DNA of 64,000 nt. It comes from Arctic95D-9 sp035967665 (GTDB lineage: Bacteria > Verrucomicrobiota > Verrucomicrobiia > Verrucomicrobiales > DEV007). Shown piece by piece: positions 45,151 through 54,772 of this stretch. The position numbers and the translations under genes are program-made. The stretch covers positions 62,001 to 126,000 of the forward strand of contig JAYWLB010000113.1 of the NCBI GenBank assembly GCA_035967665.1. Reading direction: 5' to 3'. The stretch's first letter is position 1, and every line of letters begins with the position of its first letter. Below the pieces are notes generated by a model. The model was not told the origin of the DNA. It searched no databases and saw only the letters and a list, made by a program, of their open reading frames with translations.

Positions 45151-47577
45151 TTAATGGAGTTCGGTCGGATCCAGCACGAGATGTCGAATCGTTTCGCGTT
45201 TCGAGGTGTAGGTGATGTGGATGTTTCCGTCGCTGGTTTGAATGATGGCAGGGTAGGAAAACTCGCCGTCATCGTCGACGAGAGTCATGATGGGCTTCCA
45301 GTTCTTTCCTTCGTCGGAGATCGCGAGATTGAGTTTTCCGCGACTTCCTTTAAATCCCTTTTTTCGCACGGTATGATTGTAGACGAGGAGATGGCGCCCG
45401 TCCTTCAGGGTAACTGCATCGGTGCCTGAATTCGGATTCGGGAGATTTGTGGAGCTCATTTCACCCCAGCTTGCGCCTCCGTCTTCGGACCGGGCTTGAA
45501 CGATGACGCCCTCCTTGCTGCGGCAGAGGATTTGCATGCGGTTGTCCGGGTGGATGAGAAGGCTTGGCTGAATCGCGTTGTAGCGCGAGGCGTCGTTGAT
45601 CGGCCCGATCACTTCCCAGGTCTTGCCAAAATCACGGGTGACCTCGAAGTGAACCCTCCACCCGTCATGTTCGGTGCTGCTCGGGCAAAGGATAGAACCG
45701 TCGGCAAGTTGGATCGGCTTGTTTTTGACGGGACCGAGGAGGTTGGGATTTCCTTCACCGAGTTTCTGGTCCTGTCCGAGACGCCATGGCTCTGCCCAGG
45801 TTTTTCCTCCGTCTGTGGAGGTCGTGAGCATGCCCCACCAGTGGCTGGCGCGACCGACCTCAGGATTGACGACTTTGTAAAAGAGCATGAGCGGTCCGTC
45901 TGCAGGTTGGAAGAGGACGGGATTTCCGGTGCGATGATCCTCGCGTTCGCCTTCGCTGCCGTCGACCACTTCGAGTGGCTTCGTCCACTTCCCGTCAACC
46001 TGACGCGACAGCCAGATCGAATTGTCGATGTGGGGTTCATTGGTCCCGCCGAACCAGGCGGCAACGAGACCAGTCGGAGTTTCGACGATGGTCGATGAGT
46101 GACATGAGGCGGTGGGCCCTTCGCCGGGAGGGTAGATAGCCACGGTTTTGATGATCGCCGGATCGTCTTCTTTCGCGAGAGGAGGAAGGGGAACCATTCC
46201 GTCTTTCTCCCTTGTCCAGATCGGCCCTTCTTTGTAGATTTCCCCGATTGGATAGAGTTCGCTGGGCGTTGTCGCCGAGTCCATGAAGGACGCGAGTTTT
46301 TTCACGATGTCAGGATGCTGTGCTGCGAGATCTTTCTCCTCACCGATGTCGTTATCGAGATTGTAGAGCTCGATGCGCCCTTCGTTCTTTCCGGAGCGAA
46401 TTCCTTTCCAGTTTTCCCAACGAACCGCCTGATCGTAAAAGCGGCGGCAGTGACCGTAATCCCAGTAGAGGTAGTCGCGCTCTGCTTCGATCTTACCGCC
46501 TTTGAGCGCGCTGATGATGGAGATTCCATCAATCTTTTCCGGAGGCGTTCCGCCGGCCAGTTCCGCAAAGGTTGGCATCATGTCCTGGAAGGCGATCACT
46601 TCGTCCGAGGTCTGGTTCGGAGCAATTGTTTCGAGCCAGCGTGCGATGAAGGGAACGCGTATTCCGCCTTCGGTGAGATCGCGTTTGAAGCCGCGGAGCG
46701 GGCCGCTGGTGTTGAAGCGCTTCGCGACGGTGGAATGGCCTCCGTTGTCGCTTGTGAAAATGATAAGCGTGTTTTCACCGAGTCCGAGTTCGTCAATCTG
46801 AGCAGTGATTCGCCCCACGTCTCCATCCAAGCGATGGATCATCGCGGCGTATTTCTTTGCCTTCTCCTCCCAGTCCTGATCGGTGTAGGGATCGGTCGAG
46901 GGAATGGCGAGCCCATCCTTGTCTTCCTCTTTCGATGAAAAGTGCGGAAGGGTGTAGGCAGCGTAGTAGAAGAAAGGCTTGTCTTTGGAAGCGCGGATGA
47001 AATCGAGGGCGCGTTCCGTCATTTCGCCGTGGCTGTAATGCGAACGCAGTGCAGTATTGTCAGGGTATTCGACGCGGCCTTCGTCGTCATCGAGGTATTC
47101 GGGCCAGTAGTAGTGCGCGTGATCCTGGTTGAGATATCCGAACCAGTTGTCGAAACCCTGTTGGGTGGCGCGCCCAACCGTGTTGGCATCGCCGAGCGAC
47201 CATTTTCCGAGCCCGCCGCAGCGATACCCGGCATCGCTGAGAACTTCGGCGACGGTGATATCCTCGTCCTTCAGGTAGGTGGAATAATGCGGCACGTTGT
47301 CGCGGGCGACGGTGTGTCCGGCGTGCAACCCGGTCATGAGAACGCTGCGTGACGGCGTGCAGACGGAGCCTCCGGCATACGCCTGGGTGAAGCGAATCCC
47401 TTCGGAGGCGAGCCGGTCAATGTTCGGGGTTTTGATCAGTTTTTGACCGTAGCAGCCGAGATCTCCGTAGCCGAGGTCGTCGGCGAGGATGAAGATAATG
47501 TTGGGCGGGCGCTCTTCAGAAATGGCGGTGCTGTATAGAGCGAGGCCGAGCGACAGGAAAATAGCGAGGCGTTTCAT
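45151..47577 (-). CDS. sulfatase fused to a sialidase-like BNR propeller
   Basis: The 808-residue exported protein has a signal peptide (YSTAISEE), sulfatase motifs FILADDLGYGDLG, C73-T-P-S-R, GKWSLGDA and TSDNGG, then from about residue 475 a six-bladed-propeller-like domain with Asp-box strands (STDGGKTW, SEDGGASW, SDEGKNW) and the start HSSTIVETPTGLVAAWFGG. The propeller resembles PVC sialidase-family proteins, which include rhamnosidase- or lyase-type enzymes as well as sialidases. Both parts look intact, so one chain may desulfate and cleave the same glycan. Last of three sulfatase genes on the minus strand (6-bp gap). Confidence 0.88.
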   Translation of the reverse strand: MKRLAIFLSLGLALYSTAISEERPPNIIFILADDLGYGDLGCYGQKLIKTPNIDRLASEGIRFTQAYAGGSVCTPSRSVLMTGLHAGHTVARDNVPHYSTYLKDEDITVAEVLSDAGYRCGGLGKWSLGDANTVGRATQQGFDNWFGYLNQDHAHYYWPEYLDDDEGRVEYPDNTALRSHYSHGEMTERALDFIRASKDKPFFYYAAYTLPHFSSKEEDKDGLAIPSTDPYTDQDWEEKAKKYAAMIHRLDGDVGRITAQIDELGLGENTLIIFTSDNGGHSTVAKRFNTSGPLRGFKRDLTEGGIRVPFIARWLETIAPNQTSDEVIAFQDMMPTFAELAGGTPPEKIDGISIISALKGGKIEAERDYLYWDYGHCRRFYDQAVRWENWKGIRSGKNEGRIELYNLDNDIGEEKDLAAQHPDIVKKLASFMDSATTPSELYPIGEIYKEGPIWTREKDGMVPLPPLAKEDDPAIIKTVAIYPPGEGPTASCHSSTIVETPTGLVAAWFGGTNEPHIDNSIWLSRQVDGKWTKPLEVVDGSEGEREDHRTGNPVLFQPADGPLMLFYKVVNPEVGRASHWWGMLTTSTDGGKTWAEPWRLGQDQKLGEGNPNLLGPVKNKPIQLADGSILCPSSTEHDGWRVHFEVTRDFGKTWEVIGPINDASRYNAIQPSLLIHPDNRMQILCRSKEGVIVQARSEDGGASWGEMSSTNLPNPNSGTDAVTLKDGRHLLVYNHTVRKKGFKGSRGKLNLAISDEGKNWKPIMTLVDDDGEFSYPAIIQTSDGNIHITYTSKRETIRHLVLDPTELH

Positions 47578-47583
47578 GTAGAA

Positions 47584-48948
47584 TCAATTTTCGTAAATGA
47601 GGGCGGAGCGATCGACGTCGGTTTCCCATTTCGCCAATTCACCGAGGAGCCTTTTGACAAGGTTGGGTTCGGTCTCGGCGAGGTTGGTGGTTTCTCCGAT
47701 ATCGTTGTCGAGGTGATAGAGTTCAACGGGGCGTTTTCCGCGTTGGACAAGCTTCCATTGGCCTTCCCGAACCGCTTTGTCGGCCCGCATTCGCCAGAAA
47801 AAGCGGCGGGGAGCGAGAGGCTGTTCGTCAAGGAGCAAGCCGGTGAGATCGGTCCCGTCGAAAGGTGCCTCGGAATCCACCGGAATCCCCGCGAGCTTGA
47901 TGATGGTGGGGAAGAGATCGAAGGTCATGACGAGTTCATCGCTGACAGCCGGGGAAATTTTTCCGGGCCAGGAAAAAATTGCAGGGACGCGGTGACCGCC
48001 TTCGTAGAGGGTGGCTTTCTGGCCTCGCAACGGACCCATCTCCGAGATGTTCTCAAAGCCGCCGGCATAGTCGCGATAGCCACCGTTGTCGGAGGTGAAA
48101 ACGATGAGGGTGTTTTCTGAGAGGCCGGCTTTCCCGATCGCTTCGACGATTTTACCAACGCTTTTATCGAGACTCTCGACCATAGCGGTGATGTGCGGGC
48201 TGACGTTGCTGCGGTCGGGAATGATGCCCCATTTGTCTTTCTGATAGTCTGTGCCGACCTGACGGTGTGGCGGATCATTCGGCCCCTGCCAGGGGAAGTG
48301 AATCGCGAGATGGGGGACGTAGAGAAAAAACGGCTTATCGCGGTGCTTTTCGATAAAGGCGACGCTGTCTTCGGTGATGAGATCGGTGGTGTAGCCTTCG
48401 GGTTCCGCTGAGAGCGTTTCGTTCTTCCACCAGTCGGCGTTGCCGGAGCGATCGACGCGGGTGTGGAAATCGCCGTCGCCGGAAACGAGACCACGAAATT
48501 CATCAAAGCCCTGATCGGTGGGGAGATAGGGGGATTCGTAGCCGAGATGCCATTTGCCGAACATCCCTGTGGCATAGCCTTTCAACCGGAGCACTTCGGC
48601 GATGGTGACGGCGGCGGGAGGGAGACCTGCATCGTGATTGGCTCCGCTGAGAGCGGCTTCGAAGCGACGACCGAAGCGGCTTTGATACTGTCCTGTCAGC
48701 ATCGCGGCCCGGGTTGGTGAACACATCGGGCCGTTGGTGTGAAAATCGGTGAGACGCAGCCCTGCTGCGGCGAGCTGGTCGATGTTCGGGGTGCGGTTCA
48801 CGGTGGAGCCGTAGCAACCCACGTCGCCATAGCCGAGATCGTCAGCCATAATGAGGACGATGTTAGGGCGTTTCTCCTCCGCTCCTGCGTTGAGGGCAAA
48901 GGTAGTGAGAGCAAGCACTGCCAGTGAAGTTGCGAGGCGTAAATTCAT
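47584..48948 (-). CDS. exported type I sulfatase
   Basis: The 454-residue protein has a signal peptide (LNAGAEE), LIMADDLGYGDVG metal motif, C76-S-P-T-R in the catalytic loop, GKWHLG and TSDNGG. It is a compact single-domain enzyme of the arylsulfatase A/N-acetylgalactosamine-6-sulfatase-like kind. Its ATG overlaps the TGA of the preceding sulfatase gene (ATGA at 48945-48948), and the fusion sulfatase follows after 6 bp, so the three are translated from one message. Substrate unknown; maturation needs an FGE- or anSME-type enzyme located elsewhere. Confidence 0.93.
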   Translation of the reverse strand: MNLRLATSLAVLALTTFALNAGAEEKRPNIVLIMADDLGYGDVGCYGSTVNRTPNIDQLAAAGLRLTDFHTNGPMCSPTRAAMLTGQYQSRFGRRFEAALSGANHDAGLPPAAVTIAEVLRLKGYATGMFGKWHLGYESPYLPTDQGFDEFRGLVSGDGDFHTRVDRSGNADWWKNETLSAEPEGYTTDLITEDSVAFIEKHRDKPFFLYVPHLAIHFPWQGPNDPPHRQVGTDYQKDKWGIIPDRSNVSPHITAMVESLDKSVGKIVEAIGKAGLSENTLIVFTSDNGGYRDYAGGFENISEMGPLRGQKATLYEGGHRVPAIFSWPGKISPAVSDELVMTFDLFPTIIKLAGIPVDSEAPFDGTDLTGLLLDEQPLAPRRFFWRMRADKAVREGQWKLVQRGKRPVELYHLDNDIGETTNLAETEPNLVKRLLGELAKWETDVDRSALIYEN

Positions 48949-50390
48949 TCGGTGGTGTCGGTATCGTCGAGGACGGATTGCAGCTGCGCGGCGAGAATTT
49001 TGATCTCACCGGCTTGCGCGGGATCGTTGGCGAGGTTGACATTCTCCTCGGCGTCGTTGCGATGATCGTAGAGTTCGCGGTCAAGAACCTTGCCGCTTTC
49101 GAAGTCGCGCCACTCGGTGTAGCGGTGATTCTCTGCGCGAATTGAATAGCCCATCACCTGAGGCATTTTGCCCCGCAGGTAATTGGGGCGTGGGGTTTGT
49201 GTCATTGCGACGGGCTTCACGCTGGTGTCTGCTGCTTCGAGGACGGGGCGCAGGGAAACGCCCTCCAGTCCCTCAGGCGGAGTGAGTTTGCAGAGATCGG
49301 TGAGGGTGGGGTAAATGTCTATCAGCTCGACGAGAGCCCTGCTGCGTTGTGCTTCGCGGTGTTCCGGGGTGCTGATGATTAAGGGCACCCGGGCGTCGAG
49401 ATCGAAGGCCGTCGTCTTCCGCATGAGACCGTGTTCGCCGATATGAAGTCCGTGGTCTGACCAGAAGACGATGATGGTGTCGTCGAGCAGCTTGAGAGAT
49501 TTCAGCTCATCGAGGACTTTGCCGACCTGGGCGTCGAGATAGCTGATCGCGGCGAGGTGACCGTGATGCAGTTCGCGCAGCTCAGCTTCGTTGCCCCTGA
49601 AGCGATCCGAAGTCAGTGCTATTTCAGGGACATCTTTCGGGGGCGTGAGATTATCCGGCAGGGGGATTTTGTCCGGGTCGTAGAGATCCCAGTATTTCTT
49701 CGGAGGGTTGAAAGGTGTGTGTGGTTTCCAGAAACCGACCGCGAGGAAGAAAGGTTTCTTCTGTGACTTCAGCTCGCGCAGGGTCCGGTTCGCCGTCGCG
49801 GCAACGCGTCCGTCAAAATAGGCGTCATCGGGAACGTCGCGGCTTTCTGTCAGTTTAAAGGTGGAGACGTCCGGAGGGACGGCGCCTTCGACGAGAGGTT
49901 TATCATTGGCGTGACTGTTGTAGTGCAGGACCGAGGGGACGCTCCATGAGGCCGGATCGCCTTTGTAGTCATCCTGACGCCAGTTGTGGAAGATTTTCCC
50001 GACGCATTGCGAGTGGTAGCCATTCTCTTTGAAGTACTGCGGCAGAGTAATTACGTCAGGAGTGTGTTTTCGGAAATGGGTCGGTAAGTCCCAAACCTGC
50101 AGGGTGTCGGGGCGACGTCCTGTCAGCATCGAAGCCCGCGAGGGATTGCAGACGGTCTGCTGGCAGTAGGCTCGTTCGAAAAGGGTTCCCTGTGCGGCCA
50201 GTCGGTCAATGTTAGGTGAGATGACATGTTCCCGGCCGTAGCAATTCAGTTCGACGCGGAGATCATCGACGGCGATGAAGAGCACGTTGGGAGGGGGCGC
50301 TCCCTCGCCTTTGATCGCGGCGCCCGCGCAAATGAGTGATGCTAGAATCAGGGCGCAAAGGAGAATGGATTGAGGGTGTCTGGCGGTCAT
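48945..50390 (-). CDS. exported sulfatase, iduronate-2-sulfatase-like
   Basis: The 481-residue protein has a signal peptide (LILASLICAGAA), FIAVDDLRVELNCYG and C81-N-P-S-R, plus VGKIFHNW and LWSDHGLHIGEHG, features of the iduronate-2-sulfatase-like subgroup, which acts on uronic acid-linked sulfate. ATG at 50390 is preferred; a TTG at 50435 adds 15 non-signal residues. First of three consecutive sulfatase genes; the polysaccharide-deacetylase gene ends 72 bp upstream on the same strand and may share the promoter. Confidence 0.92.
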   Translation of the reverse strand: MTARHPQSILLCALILASLICAGAAIKGEGAPPPNVLFIAVDDLRVELNCYGREHVISPNIDRLAAQGTLFERAYCQQTVCNPSRASMLTGRRPDTLQVWDLPTHFRKHTPDVITLPQYFKENGYHSQCVGKIFHNWRQDDYKGDPASWSVPSVLHYNSHANDKPLVEGAVPPDVSTFKLTESRDVPDDAYFDGRVAATANRTLRELKSQKKPFFLAVGFWKPHTPFNPPKKYWDLYDPDKIPLPDNLTPPKDVPEIALTSDRFRGNEAELRELHHGHLAAISYLDAQVGKVLDELKSLKLLDDTIIVFWSDHGLHIGEHGLMRKTTAFDLDARVPLIISTPEHREAQRSRALVELIDIYPTLTDLCKLTPPEGLEGVSLRPVLEAADTSVKPVAMTQTPRPNYLRGKMPQVMGYSIRAENHRYTEWRDFESGKVLDRELYDHRNDAEENVNLANDPAQAGEIKILAAQLQSVLDDTDTTE

Positions 50391-50462
50391 GTCAGAGGAG
50401 AGTGCTTTAATGCCGGTTTTTGTTGAGATCTTCAATTCTGAAGATCTCCCTCATATGCGCCC

Positions 50463-51233
50463 TCAGGGTAATTGATCGACGGTTAGGAAGCTAAGATTCA
50501 ACTCTGATGCTTTTTTAAGAATGTGCTCGAGAGCTGCAGGTGTGATGAAATTGCCTTTTCCGATGTGTCTGATTTGGTGGGCGTAGAGAGTGATCGTCTC
50601 CCGGTTTTGCGCGGCTCTGATTAAAGCGGCTTCGATTTTCTCAAAGGTGCGGTCGTCGCGGGACGGGGCGAAATCGATTCCTTTTCCGAAGAGCAGCCCT
50701 GAGTCTTTGACCTTTTCAAGGGGAAGGAAGAACTCGTCATAGTCCGCGATTTCCCGTTCGGAATCGATCCCCATACCTGTGCGGAGATGACGGAAAATTT
50801 TGAGGAGTTCCCGATCCGTTTCGGGGTGGTTTTTACTCATGGGATAGGCAAAGGCCGTTGGAGTGATCCCGGCGGCTTTAAAGGCAATCATCTGAGGCAT
50901 TATCTCATTTTTCACAAACTCAGTTGCGGTGTGGGTCTTAAGGTAGTCGATCGCGCTGAGGTGATGCACGCTGTGCGATCCGATCGCGTGGCCGTGACGT
51001 TTCAATTCGAGGGCGGTGGCAATCGCTTTCTCATCGATTTTTCCGCTGATGAAAAAGGTGGCTTTGGCATCGTATTTCTTGAAAAGCGGAATCGCAGCGA
51101 GCCAGTCATCAAAGTTTCTGTCGTCGAAAGTGAGGATGACGCCTCCTTTTTCAAGAGGCGGTGGGAGATCTTCGGAACGGGACGAGGTTCCGAGAAAAAT
51201 GACCGCGGCGAGACTGATGAGACATGTTTTCAC
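50463..51233 (-). CDS. exported polysaccharide deacetylase (NodB homology)
   Basis: The 256-residue protein has a signal peptide (LISLAAVIFLGTSSRSED) and NodB motifs: ILTFDDRNFDDWL (motif 1, with catalytic and metal Asp), GSHSVHH (motif 2) and AFAYPMSKNH (motif 3-like). Carbohydrate esterase family 4 enzymes remove N- or O-acetyl groups from sugars such as chitin, peptidoglycan or xylan. Heads the minus-strand unit with three sulfatases, so its substrate is probably the same glycan. Divergent from the sulfatase at 51352 over 118 bp. Confidence 0.87.
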   Translation of the reverse strand: MKTCLISLAAVIFLGTSSRSEDLPPPLEKGGVILTFDDRNFDDWLAAIPLFKKYDAKATFFISGKIDEKAIATALELKRHGHAIGSHSVHHLSAIDYLKTHTATEFVKNEIMPQMIAFKAAGITPTAFAYPMSKNHPETDRELLKIFRHLRTGMGIDSEREIADYDEFFLPLEKVKDSGLLFGKGIDFAPSRDDRTFEKIEAALIRAAQNRETITLYAHQIRHIGKGNFITPAALEHILKKASELNLSFLTVDQLP

Positions 51234-51351
51234 GATTGTCAGCGTATTCAGTTCCGGCTCGAGGGCAAAGTCGGACTTGTCGCACGAACGGACGTGCTTC
51301 AGGAAACAAAGTGCTTGAGTCTATTCAGGCTCTCCCGCTTTGCTTAACGGA

Positions 51352-52671
51352 ATGAATCGGTATTCGTATTCGGCATTGGCTTTCGCACTCCTCGCTTTTC
51401 TGATTCCCGCTTCCCCGGCTGCCGCTGAGACCGGAACTCCCAACATTGTCTTCATACTCGCCGACGATCTCGGATATGGCGATTTGGGCTGCTACGGGGC
51501 GAAGGATATTCAGACACCTCATTTGGATAGGCTCGCCGGGGAAGGTATTCGCTTCACCGATTTCTATGCCAACGGCGCGGTTTGTTCCCCTACGAGAATG
51601 GCCTTTTTGACAGGGCGGTATCAGCAGCGGTTCGGGATGGAAAACGCTCTCACCTACCAGGAAATGGACCGGGGCTTGCCGGTGGGCGGTGCCACGGTTG
51701 CGACAAAGTTGAAGGCGGCCGGCTATGTCACCGGTTTGTCGGGTAAGTGGCATGTCGGTTACAATCACGAGCGTCAGCCGCTGCAGCAGGGATTTGATCA
51801 TTTCTTCGGTCTACTCGGAGGCAATCATCACTACTTCGAGCACATGGATCGCATCGGTGTTCCTGATCTGTGGCTGGGCAATGAAGCGATTGAGAGGAAG
51901 GGCTACACCACTGATCTGATAACCGGCGATGCTTTGGCTTTTATCGATAAAAATCAGTCCCGTCCGTTCTTTCTCTATCTTTCTCATGCGGCGCCTCACT
52001 TTCCCTGGCAGGGGCCGGATGATTCGAAAAAGCTCGTCGAGCCGAAAAAGAAATCCTGGCAGAGAGGGGATCGTGAGACATACGTCTCCATGGTCGAGCG
52101 GATGGATCACGGGATCGGGGAAGTATTGGCGCGACTTGATGCACTGGAGCTGAGAGAGCGCACCCTTGTTGTTTTTACATCCGACAACGGAGGATCCACT
52201 TATTCACGAAATGCGCCGCTTCAGGGGAAAAAATCCACCTTGTGGGAGGGCGGGATACGGGTTCCCTGCATTGCCCGCTTACCGGGGGTAATCCAGGCCG
52301 GCTCTCTCTCTGATCAGATCGGAATCACGATGGACTGGACCTCGACTTTTTTGAGGCTGGCAGGGATCGCCCCCGATGCGACCGGCGAAGATGGAATCGA
52401 TTTGATGCCGATACTGAAGGGCGGGGGGGATACCGTCGAGCGAAGCCTTTTCTGGCGGCGAAAGTTCGGCCCGCGCCGAAAGGGTTTTGAGGAAGGGCGA
52501 ACGGTGAGACAGGGGAAATGGAAATATACCGAATCGGCGGAGAGCCCGCCCGCTTTGTATGACTTGAGCGCAGACATTGGGGAGACGGCTAATCTTGTTT
52601 CAGAGCAGTCTTCTCTGGCTGCAAAACTCAGTGGTCTCCTTGATCGGTGGGAGCGGGATATTGACTCGTAG
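51352..52671 (+). CDS. exported type I sulfatase
   Basis: The 439-residue protein has a signal peptide (LLAFLIPASPAAAE), FILADDLGYGDLG, C78-S-P-T-R, GKWHVGYNH and TSDNGG, the core of the formylglycine sulfatases. ATG 51352 begins the signal peptide; the in-frame TTG at 51340 is less likely. It is transcribed away from the deacetylase-sulfatase unit, so both may respond to one signal. It is similar in size and layout to the 47584 enzyme. Confidence 0.93.
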   Translation: MNRYSYSALAFALLAFLIPASPAAAETGTPNIVFILADDLGYGDLGCYGAKDIQTPHLDRLAGEGIRFTDFYANGAVCSPTRMAFLTGRYQQRFGMENALTYQEMDRGLPVGGATVATKLKAAGYVTGLSGKWHVGYNHERQPLQQGFDHFFGLLGGNHHYFEHMDRIGVPDLWLGNEAIERKGYTTDLITGDALAFIDKNQSRPFFLYLSHAAPHFPWQGPDDSKKLVEPKKKSWQRGDRETYVSMVERMDHGIGEVLARLDALELRERTLVVFTSDNGGSTYSRNAPLQGKKSTLWEGGIRVPCIARLPGVIQAGSLSDQIGITMDWTSTFLRLAGIAPDATGEDGIDLMPILKGGGDTVERSLFWRRKFGPRRKGFEEGRTVRQGKWKYTESAESPPALYDLSADIGETANLVSEQSSLAAKLSGLLDRWERDIDS

Positions 52672-52769
52672 CCTGTTCGTTCGTGGCGGCTATCTCTACT
52701 GATGAGGCGCCTTCACGGTCATAGCACAAATTTACTTGAGAGGCTGGTCGGACAGTTCCTTGGTAGGGC

Positions 52770-53705
52770 ATGAATCGTCTTACTTTTCTCCTCTTCAGTA
52801 TTGCTCTCGCGTTTTCGCCTCCTCTTCGGGGTGAGTCTGAGCCTGTTGCTGTTTTGACAGTGGGAAACAGCTTTGCCGACAATGCTCTGAAATTTCTTCC
52901 TGCCCTGGCGGAAGCGTCTGATCGCAAACTGATCGCGGTGCGTGCTAATCTCGGCGGATGCACCTTCGAGAGGCATTGGAACCACGTTGCCGCATTTGAA
53001 AAAGATCCGAAGAGCAAGGCGGGTTCTCCTTACGCCAAGGGGACCAAATCTCTGGATGAATTGCTGAAAAGCCGTGAGTGGGATTTTATCACGATTCAGC
53101 AGGTGAGTTTCAAGAGCCACGACCTCGAAACGTATCAGCCCTATGCCGATAAACTTTATCACTACATCAAGGAGCGGGCGCCGGACGCAGAGATTCTTGT
53201 TCATCAGATTTGGGCCTACCGGGTCGATGATCCGCGCTTCGTTCCGGCAAACGCGGGAAAGGAACCGCACACTCACAAGGTGATGTATGAGGACGTTCGC
53301 GCGGCGTATCATGCTTTTGCCGACAAGTGGGATCTGGATATTCTTCCGAGTGGCGATGCGATGTTTGCTGCCGACACCGATCCTGAGTGGGGCTACAAGC
53401 CTGACACAACATTTGATTTCAAGGCAGCGAAGAAACCGGAGTTGCCGAATCAGGAGCATTCCCTTCACCGGGGATGGGCATGGGGGACTCAAAATGGGAA
53501 GTCTTTCCTTCGCATCGACGGGCATCACGCCGGTCGCGCCGGCGAATACCTTATCGGGTGTGTGTGGTTTGAGAAATTGTTCGGCGAGTCGGTGCTGGGA
53601 AATACCTTTGTTCCCGATGATATCGCACCGGACTACGCTGCCTTTTTGCAGCAGACAGCCCATGAAGCGGTGGTTGCACAAACTGTCGAGGCTGTCGCCA
53701 ATTAG
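52770..53705 (+). CDS. exported SGNH-type hydrolase (DUF4886)
   Basis: The 311-residue protein has a signal peptide (FSIALAFSPPLRGE), then LTVGNSFADNAL (SGNH block I, nucleophile Ser in GNSF), NLGGCTFERHWNH, a block III-like WDFITIQQVS, and D-x-H in DGHHAGRAG near the C-terminus (block V). DUF4886 proteins are of unknown substrate; carbohydrate acyl esterase activity is the natural guess. It lies 98 bp after a sulfatase gene and converges with the next hydrolase. Confidence 0.82.
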   Translation: MNRLTFLLFSIALAFSPPLRGESEPVAVLTVGNSFADNALKFLPALAEASDRKLIAVRANLGGCTFERHWNHVAAFEKDPKSKAGSPYAKGTKSLDELLKSREWDFITIQQVSFKSHDLETYQPYADKLYHYIKERAPDAEILVHQIWAYRVDDPRFVPANAGKEPHTHKVMYEDVRAAYHAFADKWDLDILPSGDAMFAADTDPEWGYKPDTTFDFKAAKKPELPNQEHSLHRGWAWGTQNGKSFLRIDGHHAGRAGEYLIGCVWFEKLFGESVLGNTFVPDDIAPDYAAFLQQTAHEAVVAQTVEAVAN

Positions 53706-53710
53706 GGGCG

Positions 53711-54652
53711 TTATTCCCTCAGTTTTGCGATGAGGAAATCCGCGAAAGACGGGTGTTTCTCCGACTTTTTACCGGGATAGTTTAAATAAGATTCGAGGCC
53801 GAGGGCGTCCATTTTCTCCTTCAGTTTAACCCCGAAAATGACGTGGTGGATTTTCCAGCCATGTGCAGCGGGGCCGTCGGGAACGGGATCTTCCGGGCGC
53901 ATTCGGTAGTTCATGTAGAGGGGTGGATCGTCTTTTGACAGGAGAGGCAGAGCCGAGAGATCGGAGAGGGTTTTCCCGAGCGCTTCGGGCGTCAGTTCTC
54001 CAAAATATTTCTCGGTGCTTCGGTGCGGGGCCTCATATTCGGGAATCCATTTTTTGAACCACTCGAGGTCCATCGTCGCCTGGCCGCCATTGGTGCTGAT
54101 GCAGTGGAGTCGCGTCGATTCGCGGGCGATGGGATCAGTGCTTTCGGGATCTGCCATCTCATCGTGAAAGGCGAGATACATGCAGAGTTGAGCCCCTGCT
54201 GAGCCTCCCCAAGCTCCGATGCGTTCGGGATCCAGATTCCATTCAGCGGATTTTGATCGGAGAAACTGAAGGGCCCGTCGACAGTCGTGATGGGCGGCAG
54301 GAAGCCTGGCGTCTTGAATGAAGCGGTATTCCACCCCCGCTACCGAGATGCCTGCGGCGAGGAACTTCCTGATTTGTTGTGGCGGGATTTTCTTCGACCC
54401 GCCACTGAACCCGCCTCCGTGAAGGTAGATCACGAGCGGAGTGGGTTCATCCGCTTCGGCTTTCCAGAAATCGAGGACCGTTTGAGGATGCCCCTCACGG
54501 TAGGGAAGGTTCGCGTAGGTGGGTGCGGGTTCGGCGGATGAGGGCTTGACCATACCTTTCGCTTTAGCTTTGCTCTGGCTGAAACCATTGCATGTGAAGC
54601 ATAAGCTCAGGATGATGACAGTCGTGAGGGCCGGGTGGATCGGATGTGTCAT
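53711..54652 (-). CDS. exported alpha/beta hydrolase, BD-FAE/HSL-like esterase
   Basis: The 313-residue protein starts at ATG 54652 with a signal peptide (TTVIILSLCFTCNGFSQ); the longer frame to 54982 has no coding appearance upstream. Oxyanion motif HGGGFSGG, nucleophile Ser in AWGGSAGAQ, and a His in AAHGWKIHHV. It resembles the esterase at 22372. Convergent with the SGNH hydrolase (5-bp gap) and divergent from the truncated haemoglobin. Confidence 0.85.
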   Translation of the reverse strand: MTHPIHPALTTVIILSLCFTCNGFSQSKAKAKGMVKPSSAEPAPTYANLPYREGHPQTVLDFWKAEADEPTPLVIYLHGGGFSGGSKKIPPQQIRKFLAAGISVAGVEYRFIQDARLPAAHHDCRRALQFLRSKSAEWNLDPERIGAWGGSAGAQLCMYLAFHDEMADPESTDPIARESTRLHCISTNGGQATMDLEWFKKWIPEYEAPHRSTEKYFGELTPEALGKTLSDLSALPLLSKDDPPLYMNYRMRPEDPVPDGPAAHGWKIHHVIFGVKLKEKMDALGLESYLNYPGKKSEKHPSFADFLIAKLRE

Positions 54653-54772
54653 TTTGTTACGGTAGCGTATCAACTCATCGATATAACAGGGAAGAGAATG
54701 AAGGGAAAAGATGTATTTGAAATGCATTTTATACTGTCCGAAGGTAACGCTTGAAGTGCGAAGTTGAGACGG

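Noticed and set aside
47155..47163. ACCCTGTTG, a half of the dispersed palindrome, inside a sulfatase gene
   Set aside because: No CAACAGGGT partner 15 nt away; it encodes a common sulfatase stretch (QQGFD).
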